This document shows positions 46,708 through 59,586 of a stretch of DNA of 64,000 nt, in pieces. The notes under the pieces were generated by a model. The model searched no databases. It was given only the letters and a program-made list of their open reading frames with translations, and was not told the DNA's origin. This DNA comes from Neurospora tetrasperma FGSC 2508. Its lineage: Eukaryota > Ascomycota > Sordariomycetes > Sordariales > Sordariaceae. The position numbers were made by a program, and so were the translations under genes. Each line of letters opens with the position of its first letter. Position 1 is the first letter of the stretch. The stretch lies in assembly GCF_000213175.1 (NCBI RefSeq), contig NW_009799102.1:3814095-3878094 (forward strand). Direction: 5' to 3'.

Positions 46708-47171
46708 ATGGCCGCCATGACTGCTGCTGCCGCCCCCGCCATGCGGCTCTTCAACCCCTCGACCTTCTTCCAAACCCTCAGGACACAGCGCTTCGGTGTC
46801 CCCGCCCTCAACTTCGCCGTGCCCGCCGCCGCCATCTCGCTCCTCCCGTCGATACCGTCGCTGCTCGAGGACATCTGGGAGGGCATCCTGCGCGCCGTGC
46901 CCAAGAAGAAGACGTCGCACATGAAGAAGAGACACAGGCAGATGGCCGGCAAGGCGCTCAAGGACGTGACACATCTCAACCGGTGCCCGGCTTGCGGCAA
47001 CCTCAAGCGGATGCACCACTTGTGCTCCACCTGCCTGGGAAGTATGTGATGGAACTGCTGGGATACTTTGTCTTTTTTGGTGCTAGGGAGATATGCTGAC
47101 TGACTGATGACCCAACAGAGCTCAAGGGTTTCATGGACCGTAATGGTGGCAGCAACGCCAAGGCCTACTAA
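46708..47171 (+). CDS. mrpl32: Mitochondrial large-subunit ribosomal protein bL32m
   Basis: Two exons, 46708-47041 and 47119-47171, separated by a 77-nt intron (GTATGT..CAG), give 128 residues. Residues 1 to about 65 are an Ala-rich, Arg-containing presequence (FFQTLRTQRFGVPALNFA) fit for mitochondrial import; in yeast, bL32m is matured by the m-AAA protease. The mature part starts with the bacterial L32 motif (VPKKKTSHMKKRHRQM) and has the zinc ribbon CPACGNLKRMHHLCSTC with four cysteines. The second exon adds only LKGFMDRNGGSNAKAY and the stop. It is part of the mitoribosomal large subunit. It is divergent from the septin gene. Confidence 0.94.
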
Positions 47172-47754
47172 GCGGCGTATGTTGAGTTGGAGAGGAGAGG
47201 GAGGATGATGGGATCAGGGCATGTGATAATGCCCGGGGAAAGATGGCACTTGACTGTTGCTATATCCGTCCCATACCACACAACATCTGTGTACGATCTA
47301 GGTGTCCATGTGTGAAGCGAGACAATGTATACTATTCTGTACATATACCAAAAGTGTCCGCGCCGGTATCACTGAAAAGGGCACCGGTAGCGTTCCCAGG
47401 ATATCGATGATACCACATAACTTTGGGCTCAACGCTCATTGTAAATCCAAAAAAGTAGAAGCGCACATCGTTTGCTCTTTTGACCATAAAAAAGACAAGA
47501 CTAAAAGCCCTCGACTCAACCCATCTTCAAGGTGGATTCCACATCATTATAGCGGATAAGTACGTACCTGGAGGCTCTGGAGTACCCCAGCTAGCACCGC
47601 GGATGTGACGTCTTGAAAGCTGCAGTCGCTGCCCCACCATTCAGTTGCTTGTCTCCAACACCAGAACCACTTTCCTTCTCCAAACAACTTCCCTTCCACA
47701 ACAACTTCCTGTCGCAATCCACTTTACGATTGCCTCGTGTATGGACAGGTGACA
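47172..47754. other. Intergenic spacer
   Basis: 3' flank of bL32m and promoter of the WD40 gene. No supported gene. Confidence 0.5.
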
Positions 47755-49018
47755 ATGGTGAGAATTCACAAGTCTACAGTCAGCACGCTTGAATACTAAC
47801 CTCCACCGGTAGTCGAAACAATACCTAACCCTCCACACGGTGGACCAAGGTAAGCCTCCCTCCCCTCCATCACCATGACTTCCCAATCAACATCTCCTCT
47901 CCGTCCACCAACCTCTCGAAATCGCATCGCAACTGACACTTGTTCCCCCAGCCCACCCAGCCGAAATCTTCTCTCTAGCCCCCACCCCCAACGCCCTCAT
48001 CTCCGCCTCCGGCTCCTCCCACCTGCTCATCCACAGCACCACCACCTCGCCCACCTTTCCTCTCACGCAATCCCTCTCCAACGCCCATCGCCTCGGCTGC
48101 CACCACATCACCACCGCCCGCGGCGGTCCCGGCAACACCTTTGTCTCTGTCGGTTTCGGCGGCGACACCAAAGTCTGGCATCGCAACCCCGAAACCGACC
48201 AGTGGGCGCTCTACTGGACACTCCCGACCCCCGACAACAAGAAGGAAAAGGGCGATGTCTGGGCCGTTGCGCTGAGTGCAGACGAGGGATATCTAGCGGC
48301 TACGACGAGCGACGGACGGATTCACGTGTGGGATGTATTGAGGAAGGCGAAGATACAAACCTACGAAACGGGGGCGGGTGCAGGTGGTGGTGGTGGACAA
48401 GGCAGTGTAGGGACGGGCAGCTTTGCGATGGCGGTGGATTTGAGTAGGGATGGCAAGTTTACGGCCAGTGGACATGAGAATGGCGGGGTGTATGTGTTTA
48501 ATAATGATGCGGGGAGGATGGTTTATTCGCTTTCTGGTGAGTCTACCCTTTCTTCCTCGGGGAAATGGGGAGCCTTAAAAGGGAGGAAGAGTGACTAACG
48601 AGTGACAAAAACAGGCCTCGCAAAACCAATCCGCGCCGTCGCCTTCTCTCCAGGCTGCAAGCGTCTCGCCGCCGCTGGCAACGCAGGCATCATCGCCATC
48701 TACGACATGCAGCACGGCGAGCACGTCGCCAACTTATCTGCCACGGGCACTCGGCCCGCATGGATTACATCAATCGATTGGAACGACACGGGCGAATACC
48801 TGTTGAGCGGATCGCTACACGGCAAAGTCAGGGTGTGGGATGTGGCGAGGGGTGTCTGTGTCGCGACGCACAGCGAGACGGAAAGCGCCCTCTGGTGTGT
48901 GAGGTGGTTGCCAAAGTCGGAGAAGACGCTCGCCCCGGGTATGGGCAAGGGCGAGATGTTTGTGGCGGCGGGAGCGAATAGGAGTTTGACGTTTTACCGG
49001 GAGGCTACTGGGTCATAG
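47755..49018 (+). CDS. ski8: WD40 protein SKI8/REC14 (superkiller complex subunit)
   Basis: Four exons: 47755-47757 (only the ATG), 47813-47849, 47952-48536 and 48615-49018, giving 342 residues in frame. Intron 1 has GTGAGA, TACTAAC and TAG; introns 2 and 3 have GTAAGC..CAG and GTGAGT..CAG. The protein begins MSKQYLTLHTVDQAHPAEIF and shows WD40 blades: ALISASGSSHLLIH, TFVSVGFGGDTKVWH, YLAATTSDGRIHVWDV, FTASGHENGGVYVFN, KRLAAAGNAGIIAIYD, YLLSGSLHGKVRVWDV and a final MFVAAGANRSLTFYR. By family, Ski8 scaffolds the Ski2-Ski3-Ski8 helicase complex that feeds mRNA into the cytoplasmic exosome. In several fungi the same protein (Rec14) also works with Spo11 in meiotic break formation. A WDR61-type PAF1 role is known in animals. 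Confidence 0.88.
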
Positions 49019-50739
49019 GGTCTGATGTAAGTCGGCCATGTTGACTCGTCCAGATCAACAGGATGGGGTCGTGAGGTGAATTGTCAGAGGAAGAAGGGAG
49101 AACAGCGTTCAAGAAGAGGAGTCTACGGTCAGAGTTAAGCGTGCTAAGCATAAAGCTTCACAAGGGGTAGCAGCATAGCTAAATATGCCGATGATAACCA
49201 CCCCATCAACGCATGCAATATTCCAAAACAACAGGTCTTGGTACGCTATCGGTCAAACACCCGCACGCAGAAAGTCACCCCTTAGTTAACATGCCATGCG
49301 AGAGAGTGATTAACACTTACGAACCCATAAGCTCCAGGACGACCTGCGATTATTACTACATCAAGGACGCAATGGCATCATTGTGTCAACCAAGTCAGGT
49401 CTCCTGACCATGTGTACCAATCCCATATCCTCTTCTTTCTTCTTTTTTTTCCCCCCTTTACAGGAGATCATCATTTGTGTCCTCTATGATAGACACGGAT
49501 AACCGCCATGAAGCCAGGAGTAAATATATCCCTCGCTCCCGCTCCCGCATCCCCAAAGGCAACTATTTCCTTGGGACGAGATATTCCAAGTTAGCGAGTG
49601 ATCTCATCTAGACCTATACTTAATTATCCTGGTAATGTTTGTACTGATCCTATGCTTCCTCCACGTAGACCAAATACTATATGTTGAGGTATACAACAAG
49701 CCCTATCTGGGCATTCATCCGCACCGCAACTTCCAGTTGGAAGACACTAGTATGTCCTCTCTTCATCAATGGGGGCATTTTCCTCCGCCCACGTACAACT
49801 CAGAACTTCTCGAAAGGCTCCAAACACTTGCGAATTTCTCGCGCTAGCTACTCTCGGTCTTGTCTTCTTTCTAGTTTTTACGTTACTTTACGACATCAGA
49901 AATTCCCACACGGGAAGAGTTCCTAGGTTTCTAGGAGACGCCGAAATCCCACCCTCTGCCGCAGGAAGTCATGGTAGTATGTACAGATGACCTCTCCGAA
50001 TGAATCAGAAATCGAGATCGAGAGAAGACAGGGAGGATCTGATTCGTTAAGTACCTACCGTAGTAGATTAGTCTTCCTTAACATGAATGAGGACGGGTGA
50101 CGTGTTCTGGGCCCAGTGATGTTTTGTCTATACCTTCTAGGGTGGTCTCGTGCTTGCTGCTGTTGATGTGGTAAATCGAAGAAGCCGGAAAATAGAGAGG
50201 ATACCTTGAACGTATAGAGATACGACTAACCCCTGCGGCTGTCGCTATTTGTACTTGGTGGCTTGATTTCTTTCTGCTAGGTAGTGGCTGGACTCGCGAT
50301 GTGCGTAAAGATGGGTTGCTTCCAGTTGCAGTTGCATTCCATGGTAGCGCTGTCTTTCTGGTAGACTACCTTCAAACACTAAACGAAAGGTTCCAGGAAG
50401 AAGATGAAGGCTGAAGAAAGACTGTGGACCGGATTGGATATATTCAATGAAGGTATTTCATCATGAAAAGCAGTACTAAGTAACCTAGATTAGGTAAACA
50501 TTCACTGGACATCTATGGGAATTTGGGTAGTACGTGAAAGAAACCGTGGGTACGGGCAGGTTACCTCAGTTTTGGAACGTCCACAGTCAAAATTAATAGG
50601 TACCTAGTCGGCTTGTTCAGGTGTCTTTACACATCATCCCTCCGTCTCTCCCCTCCTCTCCGTTACTCCTACTTCTATTTAGTCTTCACACCAACACCAG
50701 TAGCCCCCCACCCATTCCTCCCAAGTGTAGACAACCAAC
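49019..50739. other. 1.7-kb intergenic region
   Basis: No supported gene. Short open frames (60-80 codons) near 49635-49990 overlap one another in different frames and show no features. Confidence 0.55.
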
Positions 50740-53087
50740 TCACCAAATCCGATTCCCCCACTCATCAACCCTCACAGTCCTATAATCCCCCGTCAGCTCC
50801 ACCGCATGTCTCCTCCCCTCCGCCGCCATCTCGCAATACGCCCTCGACCCCGCCACCGCCTCCTCGCATAACCTTCTATGCTTTGCCTGTCCGACATCCA
50901 CTGCCATCTGGATTTCCTTTGGACAACTACCAGGAAACATGTCCCTCGGTATCGGACCTAGTTTTTCCATCCACCATTTTATTCCTCCTTCTCCTGATCC
51001 TCCTCCTCCTGGGCCTCCCCATTGTCCCCCTCCTGATCCTCCCGCGGAACAACTAGCGTAGTACCTCAACGCAGCATTCACCCCCTCAAACCCCCTATCC
51101 GGCTCCCCTGCCGTTTCCAAAGCCATGTACTTGATAAATCCCTGCTCTGTAAGAAAGGGAGTTTGGCCGATACCGAGGACGCGCATGCTTTCGGGGATTT
51201 CGATGGATGAAGTGGTCAGGAGGTTGATGAACCAGGAGGGGATGAGGGGGTTTGTAGAAGTAGAACGGTGAGAGGGGTTTGGGGAAGCAGGACGAGGACG
51301 TGGAATAGGGAGGTGGTGGATGCCGAATGCTTGGAGAATCAAGCGGAATTCCCAGTCGGCTTTGTCAAGGGGGGTTACGGCTGCGAAGGGGTCGGGGAGC
51401 CCCGGGAAGGACATGGCGGGGAGGGTTGACCAGGGGGTTTTGTTGAGTTTCCCTAAGAACGGAAGAAGTTGGTTAGTATGGGGTTTTGATTGAGGGTGAG
51501 GAGAGAAAGGTTGAGGCGGGCAAAGACAACAAGAAATTGTAAAGAAAAAAGAAAATTTAAAAAAAAAAAAAAGAGAAAAGAAGGATTGTGTGAGGTGGTG
51601 GTTGTGGGGAGTAGGAAGGAAGGAACAACGGTGGTGCCTTCGGTAGGAGGAGGTGGAGCCGCATTTTTGATGAAGCAGCACATGGATGACACTCGTCATT
51701 TTTGGGTTCATTACAAGTGATGAGACGGTGCTGGTCGTCCCAGCTTGTTGAAAAGATCCCCTTTGTGATGGAAAATAATGCGAAAGGCCTTCCAAGACAA
51801 GAGTCGAGATCAAAAGTAGTCCCAGGTGTTCTATTCATGACCGCTCTCGCTCATGACGTTTACCACTTGGCACACTGCACCACTTGGCGCCCACATGCAG
51901 AGGAAGTAGACAATCCAGCATATTCTCCCTTTCTCCTCGTATTCTTTTTCATTTTTTTTTTCCCTCCCCATCTTCTTTTTTCCTTCTCTCCTCTCTCTTC
52001 GTCTCCCCATTCATTTCCTCTTTCTCCCTCCTCAATTTTTCTGTCTTCCTTCTTTTCTTCCCCTTTTATGCTCAATCTCTTTTTCTTTCTTTCCTCCTCC
52101 ATTACTTTTTTTTTTTTTTTTCCCTGGGCGGCCCTCTCCCCCTTTCTTTCTTTCTTTCTTTCTTTCCTCCCGGCCTCCAATTGCCTACCTACCTTATTTT
52201 CCCCTTTGCTCCCTCCACCACCAAAAATCAAGCAAGAAATTCGACAAACCAAACAAACAGAAGAAGAAATAACACTCACAAAGATTATGCTCCACCGCAA
52301 ACCCCTGCACATCCAAAAACTCACTACACTTTTCCGGACTCAACAACAGCTTTTGTCCATTGACTACCATCATCCCGTTGCCATCTCCATTTCCATTTTC
52401 ATTGCCAGTAGCAGCAGGCCTCATTTCAGGTGTCTGCTGAGCTACCAGCATCTCAAAGAAGGATTTCATGAGGGCTATAAAAATGGGATTGGGCGCGCCG
52501 GTGGGTTGGAAGAGGGGGGTCCATTTTTCGTAGGGGATGGGTTGTGGGGATGAGGATGAGGAAGGGGGAGGAGGAGGAGGAGGAGGAGGAGGCGGGAAGG
52601 TCTGCTGCGGCTGATAAGGCGCATATTGTCCTCTGAAAGCCTCAAAGTCCGCTGACGTAGTCTGATTTCCAGCTTGCGACTGAAACGGACTCGGTGGATT
52701 ACACTCAAACTTTGGTTCCTGGAATTGCTGTGGGCGGAACGGTTCAAATTGCGGTGATGAGGACTGTGGCTGCGGTTGTGGTTGTGGTTGCGGCTCCCTT
52801 TGCGAAACAGGCCGGCGAGTCACGCGTGGTGGCAGAGGAGGAGGACTTAAGCCGGAGCTTTCCCGAGACGGCGGTACGTAGCTGTACGGTCTTGAATGCC
52901 TTTCAAGAACCATTGGTGGTTGTTCCTCGTTTGTTGGTCGTCTTGGAGGCAAGGGAGGAGGGGTCTCGTTATTCACAGATTGTGGTTGCGGCGATGATAG
53001 CACTGGACATGACCCGGGGCTTGAGAGCGGACTGCTCACCCATCCTGGAGGACGGGGTGGAATGGGTGGTGGTGTGTCGCTGTCCAT
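50740..53087 (-). CDS. Pro-rich protein with DUF7514-like domain
   Basis: Two exons, 53087-52280 and 51452-50740, give 506 residues in frame. The connecting intron would be 827 nt (GTGAGT..TTAG), long for this type of fungus, and filled with simple purine/pyrimidine tracts; an unseen small exon inside it is possible. The first 180 residues are Pro-rich with PPPIPPRPP, PPPLPPRRP and PPPLPPRV, which look like SH3- or WW-ligand motifs. The segment YEKWTPLFQPTGAPNPIFIA, then TPFLTEQGFIKYMALE and FEGVNAALRYY resemble the DUF7514 pattern (W..LF, L...GF..W/Y, LN..L) seen in many fungal proteins of unknown function. The C-terminal part is Gly-rich, then a helix (AVAGSRAYCEMAAEGRRHAVEL). No signal peptide is present. 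Confidence 0.65.
51453..52279 (-). other. Long intron with poly-pyrimidine/purine tract
   Basis: The inferred intron of the Pro-rich gene contains about 400 bp of almost pure T/C sequence on the plus strand (about 51925-52180), including CTTT/TTTC repeats and a T18 run. Such tracts are typical simple sequence and generate false open frames. Confidence 0.5.
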
Positions 53088-56000
53088 TGTAGGTAGTTGC
53101 TGGCGATTCAGATGATATGATCACAGATAGTCGACAGCAGAGACTTTGGAAACAAGAGGGAGATAGCAAAGCGGGAATCATGAACTTCGGTGCCAAGGTT
53201 AGCGATGTTCGGTCAATCGGTGTGGTTAAAGATTCGAAAGTTATCTCTGGATATTGCAGATTTTGGAACTACGAGGCTGTTATCTTGCCCGGTCTCCCCT
53301 CACATAACCTCACGAAACTGCCTGACGCGGGGGAGGACAAGGCAGCCGAGGCTGAATACCCAAAATCCACGATAGCATCCATGCAGTTCTTCATTGGGTT
53401 CAACCACGTGAACGATTTGTATGGTTGCGGGATTGATGTTCTATCTGCAATGCTGCTCCGATAACGCCACTTTTTCTTCAGCCGCTTCTTTCGGGCATGG
53501 TAGGTGGGATGTTACTGAACCCGGTGACGAGGCAGAGCTATCGCGGTAACATGGAAGCTCTGCTGTCGCCCGTTATCGTCAACGCCCAAAATTGACTACC
53601 CCGAATTTGGAGTTGTGTGCAGTGATCTATTGAAGGGGGCGCACGCAGCTGGCTTCGTTTCGACTAAGACGGGTTGGGGTAAGGGTAGGCGAGATGGCAC
53701 TCAACCACTTGACATACACGCGCAAAGCTAGCCAGATGTTGGAATGCCTTCACTTGAAGATTTGCAGTCTTCTCTGTTCGTCCATTATCCTGTAATCTTC
53801 CGTCTGTCATGGCGAAGAACATGTGCCTGATACCAGTCCTGGCAGAATGAACTTCCAAGTCTTATCTCCAGTCCATCCTCTCCCTTCAGTTTTCCCCTCT
53901 CTTACTCTTCTCTCGTGTTGATCCCGTCCCGTCTGAGCCGTCTCAGACCTTCCGAGGTCAACACCATCCTCACTCTACCAAACCGCAGCATCGCAACACC
54001 ACAACAACCACACTCTCGCAGATCGTATTTGCTCCATCCAATAAGAAGAGGTAAACCCGACCATCCCCAATCTGTCCTAGCAACCATCTTTACTACGTAG
54101 GTCGCTTCTAGTAGGGTGCATGACTTCCCGAAGGACTCGCTCCGATTGCTTTCCCTCAAAACGAGAAGATGCAGGGAAAGATACCTACTGCAGCGTAGGT
54201 GGGTATGTAACAAAGAGCGTACTTGCGTACATGTAAAACGAAAACGAAAGATTGAGCAAGAAGCGTGCGTGATTCAAAATGATTGGTCAGGACGGGCAAG
54301 GACGGCTGAGACTGACCAATACTATTGACGCCAAGAGCGTTGCCAAGAGTTTGGTGGTGGTGGTGGTGGTGGTTGCCCGCTGAGTGGTGGTGATGCCGGT
54401 TTCCCTTCTTCTGGTCAGTCATTCTGCCGTCTTGCATTGCAGCGAGTCTTTCTCATCCCGTGTCTGTCTTCGCCGGCTGAAGTTCAGAATGTCGCTTTCC
54501 GGTCTCCTTTTTTTCCCCTTCTTCTTTGCACTGGTAAAGTGGAAAGTTGAAACCGGGGGCAGGAAGTATGAGAAGCAGGCGACACATACGACAGTGTAAC
54601 CGGGACGTAGAATAGAGGACGGTGGGAATAGTTCCCTAGGCTACTATCGCCAATATCATGCGGGGAAACGAAAAGGCATGGCGGCATGGCACTCATTGCA
54701 GGTGGGCATGACATGAGACTCCTTGGGAAAGTGTGAGTGCGAGTGTGAGTGCGACCGTGACTGACAGACGGCACTGAATGATAGATACATTTCCCGGTTT
54801 CCTCAACTCGGCATAGCTAGGTATTTTTCGGGATATGTAGCATCGTGGATTGTGAAAGAGGCCCTGCAGACAGGACGCATCGCCTTCAAATCTGGGGATC
54901 GCAAAAAGCGAGTCGGCTAGATGGTGATACATACCGACTTCACGCCTAAGGTAGCGCACTTGAGTTGTTTGCCCAAACCTTGGCTCTTGGGGAACAGCAA
55001 TGACGATGTCGCTTCGGCCGCTTGGACAAATGACGACGGGGACCCTCCAGCGACCGACCGAGTGACCCGGACCAGTCGGGGACGCAGAAGGGCAACGCGT
55101 CCAGATTCAGGGAATCCGGGGGAATTGGCCACTTGGGTGGCTTGGTCGACTTGGGTTAGGGGACGTCGAACGTTGTCCTTGGACTTTGGTCACTTTTTTT
55201 CTTGCTTTTGTTTATGAGTGAGGGAGTGTGTCGTCGTAGTCCGATGTTACTAGCTTTCTTTCCTTGCTAGCTTCTTTTTCAACCGGTGTATTCGTATATT
55301 TGCAATATTTTTCCATAATTTCGAGTTGAATTTAGTGGAATCAAGAAAACCTGTAACGATGTGAATTACACGAAAGGATGGAAAGATGGAAATGCCAGAC
55401 ACACACCTTTTACGATCGTGTGAATCTTGCTTGCTCTTCGGTCGGTCCTACAGGTAAGGTAGGCTCTTGGCAATCACAGACTAAGCCGCCCACCAGTTCG
55501 AAATCCTACACCCCGCTATCACACTTCCCTTTGATGTTACCCCCGGCTTCTTCCAACAATTGTGAATCCCGTCCCTCCTTCTCTAGTCCCTTTCTTCCCT
55601 CCGAATCCTTCGATCCAGCTCCGCGGAGACAGGCAGAAGAGGCTTGTTCGTTCTGTCTCCAAATTCGGTAGGTGGCTTGACTGGGATGCTGCTGAGAGTC
55701 AGATGGATTCTGGGAAAAGCATGTGCAAGTTGTCTCACTCGTGATGATGCCCGTGATTATCCACGTGGTTATTTATGCCCAACCTCGACTACGGACCCTA
55801 ACCAACGAGGACAATGGGAATGGGAATGGGAGCAACTTGACATCTCCAAGTTGTACTGAGATCGAGATCGAAAGGTTGCATAGAGTTTCTTGGTGTTGTT
55901 GGTGATGCCGTGGCCCGATAGGCCTGCCGAGCAAGGCGCAATCTTCCCAAGACCGGGCAGTGAGTGTCTCGGCAACAAACACCCAACAGAGGTTAGCACC

Positions 56001-58202
56001 AAACGCACCCCACCACCTCACCTCAGTGGAAGCCGAGAAGAAACCCAACCCAAGGATCACTGTCCATCAGTGGATCACAGCGCTAATATCTTGCAGGCTG
56101 TGCGACTTTGAAGGGAATGCAGGCAGTGCTTCGGCGTGATGATGCACTGCACACCACTGTGGACTGCATGAAGGGATTCCCACCTCACAGTGGATGGAAA
56201 CTCTTGAATGTCTGGGAAAGGATGGAAGACCCCTTCTTCCTTGCATGTGCAGATGGGAATCCACTGTCGACGACATTTTTGACCTTTTTTTTTCTTCCTC
56301 CTTGTTAACTCTCTTTTGTTTGTTTGCCTTTTTGCTTACTTCTTCTTAAGCTGTTCAAAATGCCTTTTCACATGCTTATAACCTCGTTTTCGTATAACGA
56401 CGCAGTATACCCAGGGTAGCATCCAACTTCCATACCATTGCACGTATCATCATGATAATATCACCACACACGGCAAGAGCTACCCATCTTCCATGTCTCG
56501 AACGGCAGTTGTAGCTCGCCGGCGTTAGACCGGCCGGAGGGGATATACCCAAACTTGGACATCCGAAACCACCAAACGCCCTACCTCTCAAACCACACCA
56601 TACCAAAAAGTATGCCAGGAGGCGAGACTATCACCATCAACTTTGCTGATCAAGACTAAGCGACTCGGCGATTTACGCTTTGATCTCTGATGAGACCGGT
56701 AATGAGGGGCGGCCGAATTGACCCTGGAGGTGAAAGCTCCGGATCTAAGCTCCGGCTCCGACTCAAGATCAACATCTGATCCATGCCATGGGTGCCAAGC
56801 ATTTCGGCAAACCAGAGGGGGGGAAGAACTGGATTCAAGATGCCGTCCAAATTTCCAAGATGAACATACGTACATCTAACAACCCTTTGAAAAGCCTTGC
56901 TGGGAAGTGATTGTCTCGGACGACTGTTAGAGGTAGCCCGTATGTATCAGCCTAGGTACACTAGAAAGAAAAGAAAAGAATAAGAAAAGAGAAGGCTCAG
57001 TCCGGGCCTACACTACTGCCTACACTAAGATCATCCTACAGCTAACCCGTCCGTCACATCCTGATTTCGAACCCCACCACGTGGTAGGAGAATTCCCCGA
57101 GATCGAAACTACCAAAAACAAAAACCTGCTTTTCCTCCAATGTTTCGGATGTTTAGTGTACTGTATAGCATACAACACAAGTCACAAGAGGAAGAACACA
57201 TAACTGCCGAACGAAGCTGCTGAAACAAAACAGAACATTATGTGAGATTTCGACATGTGCGATACTAGATCGTCGGTCGTATGGGATAGGCATGGAATCT
57301 TAGACTAGATGAAACGCCGATGGAAAGCCGAGATCAGCAAGCAAGCAGCGGTGCCGAGTGAACCGCAAGTGAAAAAAGGAATGTTGGAGTGGAAAGATAC
57401 TTGGAGACATGGAGGGGGGGGATACTTACAAGCTTACTTATTTTTTTCTCATGGTGTCGAAAGAAACAAACAGGCTGAAAGAAAGGACTAAGAAAATGCC
57501 TATTCAGTCTTGGAGGTAATTATCGCCATTCTAAGCAAACCTTCAGTTACTTACCAGCTCATCTACAGTGTATTAAGGTCCTTTTTTATTTGTTACAAAG
57601 TGAGGTATGTATGATGGACAAGGCTACCTATCCCAGCTCCATCCATTCCAACGGTCTAGAGGTATCCAGCCTTCAGATAACATATCATATCTGAGCAAAC
57701 AACATGAAGACCCCGGATTGTCACAAATGGTAACCCACCTAACCTATGCTCACTCGTATAGAGATAGCCTTTGGGAGACCGGCGAGGGAAACAAAGAGGC
57801 CGATGAGGAAGTAAACCGGCGTGTTCTTATCGGATATCATATCCCATTCCCAGAACCATGTGGCCTGATACCTAATCGCTCACGCAAAGTAATAACATTG
57901 AGTTCGAACGGTGATATTGCCTTCGCCAGTCTAGAGTCCGTCTGTCTGGTCACCAGCTCATGGATTTACGATCAGTCATCAGTACAACTATTAGCTTAAT
58001 ATCGCAACCTCCAGACAAGCTTTGAAATAGCAAGTGTAGACTGGGTAGGTAGGTAAGGTAAAATTCTATCGATGTAAGCCTTCTTTCATGAGCTTTAAGC
58101 ACATGCGTGCCCGAACTTAGGTTAGGAATCTTTCACCCTGGAAAAGTTTCACGTCCCCCTCCAGCTGCTAATGGAAGGTGATGGGTGTATGGTGCGAGAT
58201 AA

Positions 58203-58203
<1 letters not shown>

Positions 58204-58235
<32 letters not shown>
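58204..58235 (+). repeat. Tetramer repeat (AGCC)x8
   Basis: Eight perfect AGCC units in intergenic sequence. Confidence 0.9.
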
Positions 58236-58236
<1 letters not shown>

Positions 58237-59303
58237 ACCTTCCACCCTACCGGACCAGCCGATCTTCAAACACGCAGTTGCTCATCACGAGGTTAAAGGT
58301 ATATACTCTTACCAGGCAGAGCGAAGCTTACCTCTATAGGATACAACTTAGGTTGTCCAGTGTGCTACATATAGTTCCGATGGTTTTCCTACCTCTAGCG
58401 AGCCATCCACTCTATCAGGCAGCCAGCCTCTTCTCTTGATTCCTTCACCTCTCTCCTCTGACTCTTACTCCACTGGTATCAACCAAGGCAACAAGACTAT
58501 GCGAGACGAGACGATGGGGGTGCCACACCCATTACGGAGATACCAAATCTCAGGTCATTGACAAGCCCGGAGAGCCACTCGTTCAATGATTTGGTCTGGT
58601 CACTCGGTCTTGTTTTATGTTCAGCTAGCTTGTTGGGAGGTAGGAGGTAGTTGTTACCACCGAACGAGCGTGACCTGGGGGGTTTAAGCCAAGGGTAAGG
58701 TTGAGGGTGAGGTCGAAGGTGAGGGTAAGCATGAGGTAACTACAGCCGTAGTCGTAGCCGTAGCCGTAAGTGTAGTCGTAGCGCGTAGCAGGATGTATTA
58801 ATATCAACATCGTGACCTTGACCTCGGAATATTGAAAACGGGATGGATGTTTGTCTCCAGGAGTCCAGTATCATCCACCAAGCTAAGGTGTGTGTATGGT
58901 GCAGTATGGCTCGGTGAGGTGTAATCCACCTAGAGGCAGGTGTGGCTTCACACTCACACCCATAGATATCTCAACCACAACCGCCACCATATAACCGTAT
59001 AACCACATACATACCTCTAGGCTCGAGACACAGCCACTATTCTGGTCATTCTCCCAGTCAGTCAGTCAGTCAGCCACTTTCTTCCCCTTTCTTCCCCTTT
59101 CCCCTTCATTCCCTCCTTTACAACATACCAACATACCATTATATGGTAAAGTAAGTACACTAGCATAAACGGCAATCAGGGTGTGGTAAGGTGAGACACA
59201 CTCCACTCACACACCCGAGAGGTATGGTAGAGAGGTGAGACACAGCCCGGCTCCGAAAATCTTGGCCGCGGACAGCCCGCTGCAACGCAACTTGATCTGA
59301 TGA

Positions 59304-59363
59304 ACATGCTCGACATGCTCGACATGCTCGACATGCTCGACATGCTCGACATGCTCGACATGC
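59304..59363 (+). repeat. 9-bp minisatellite (ACATGCTCG), six units plus partial
   Basis: Six perfect ACATGCTCG units followed by a broken one. Being a multiple of three it stays open in several frames and gives false Met-Ser-Ser or Ala-Cys-Arg repeats on the minus strand. Confidence 0.95.
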
Positions 59364-59552
59364 TGCGCTGCATACCTCTACCATAGACTAGTGAAGCGAC
59401 CGAACGCTAGCTAGGTAGGTAAGCTGATGAACGTAAGTTACCAAGGTTGGTGGGGCAGATAGACTTCAAGTTGATCGGACGAGAAGGTGTAAGACACACG
59501 ATAATATGTGATAGAATAATTGGCAAAGATTAATGGGAAACAAACGGTTCGG

Positions 59553-59586
<34 letters not shown>

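Noticed and set aside
57040-57130. Possible tRNA on the minus strand because of a GGGGTTCGAAATC string
   Set aside because: The presumed T-arm stem does not pair and no A-box or acceptor stem was found.
57607-57999. 130-codon plus-strand open frame with an ATG
   Set aside because: No recognisable feature and no supporting splice or family evidence; could be real, but there is nothing to support it.
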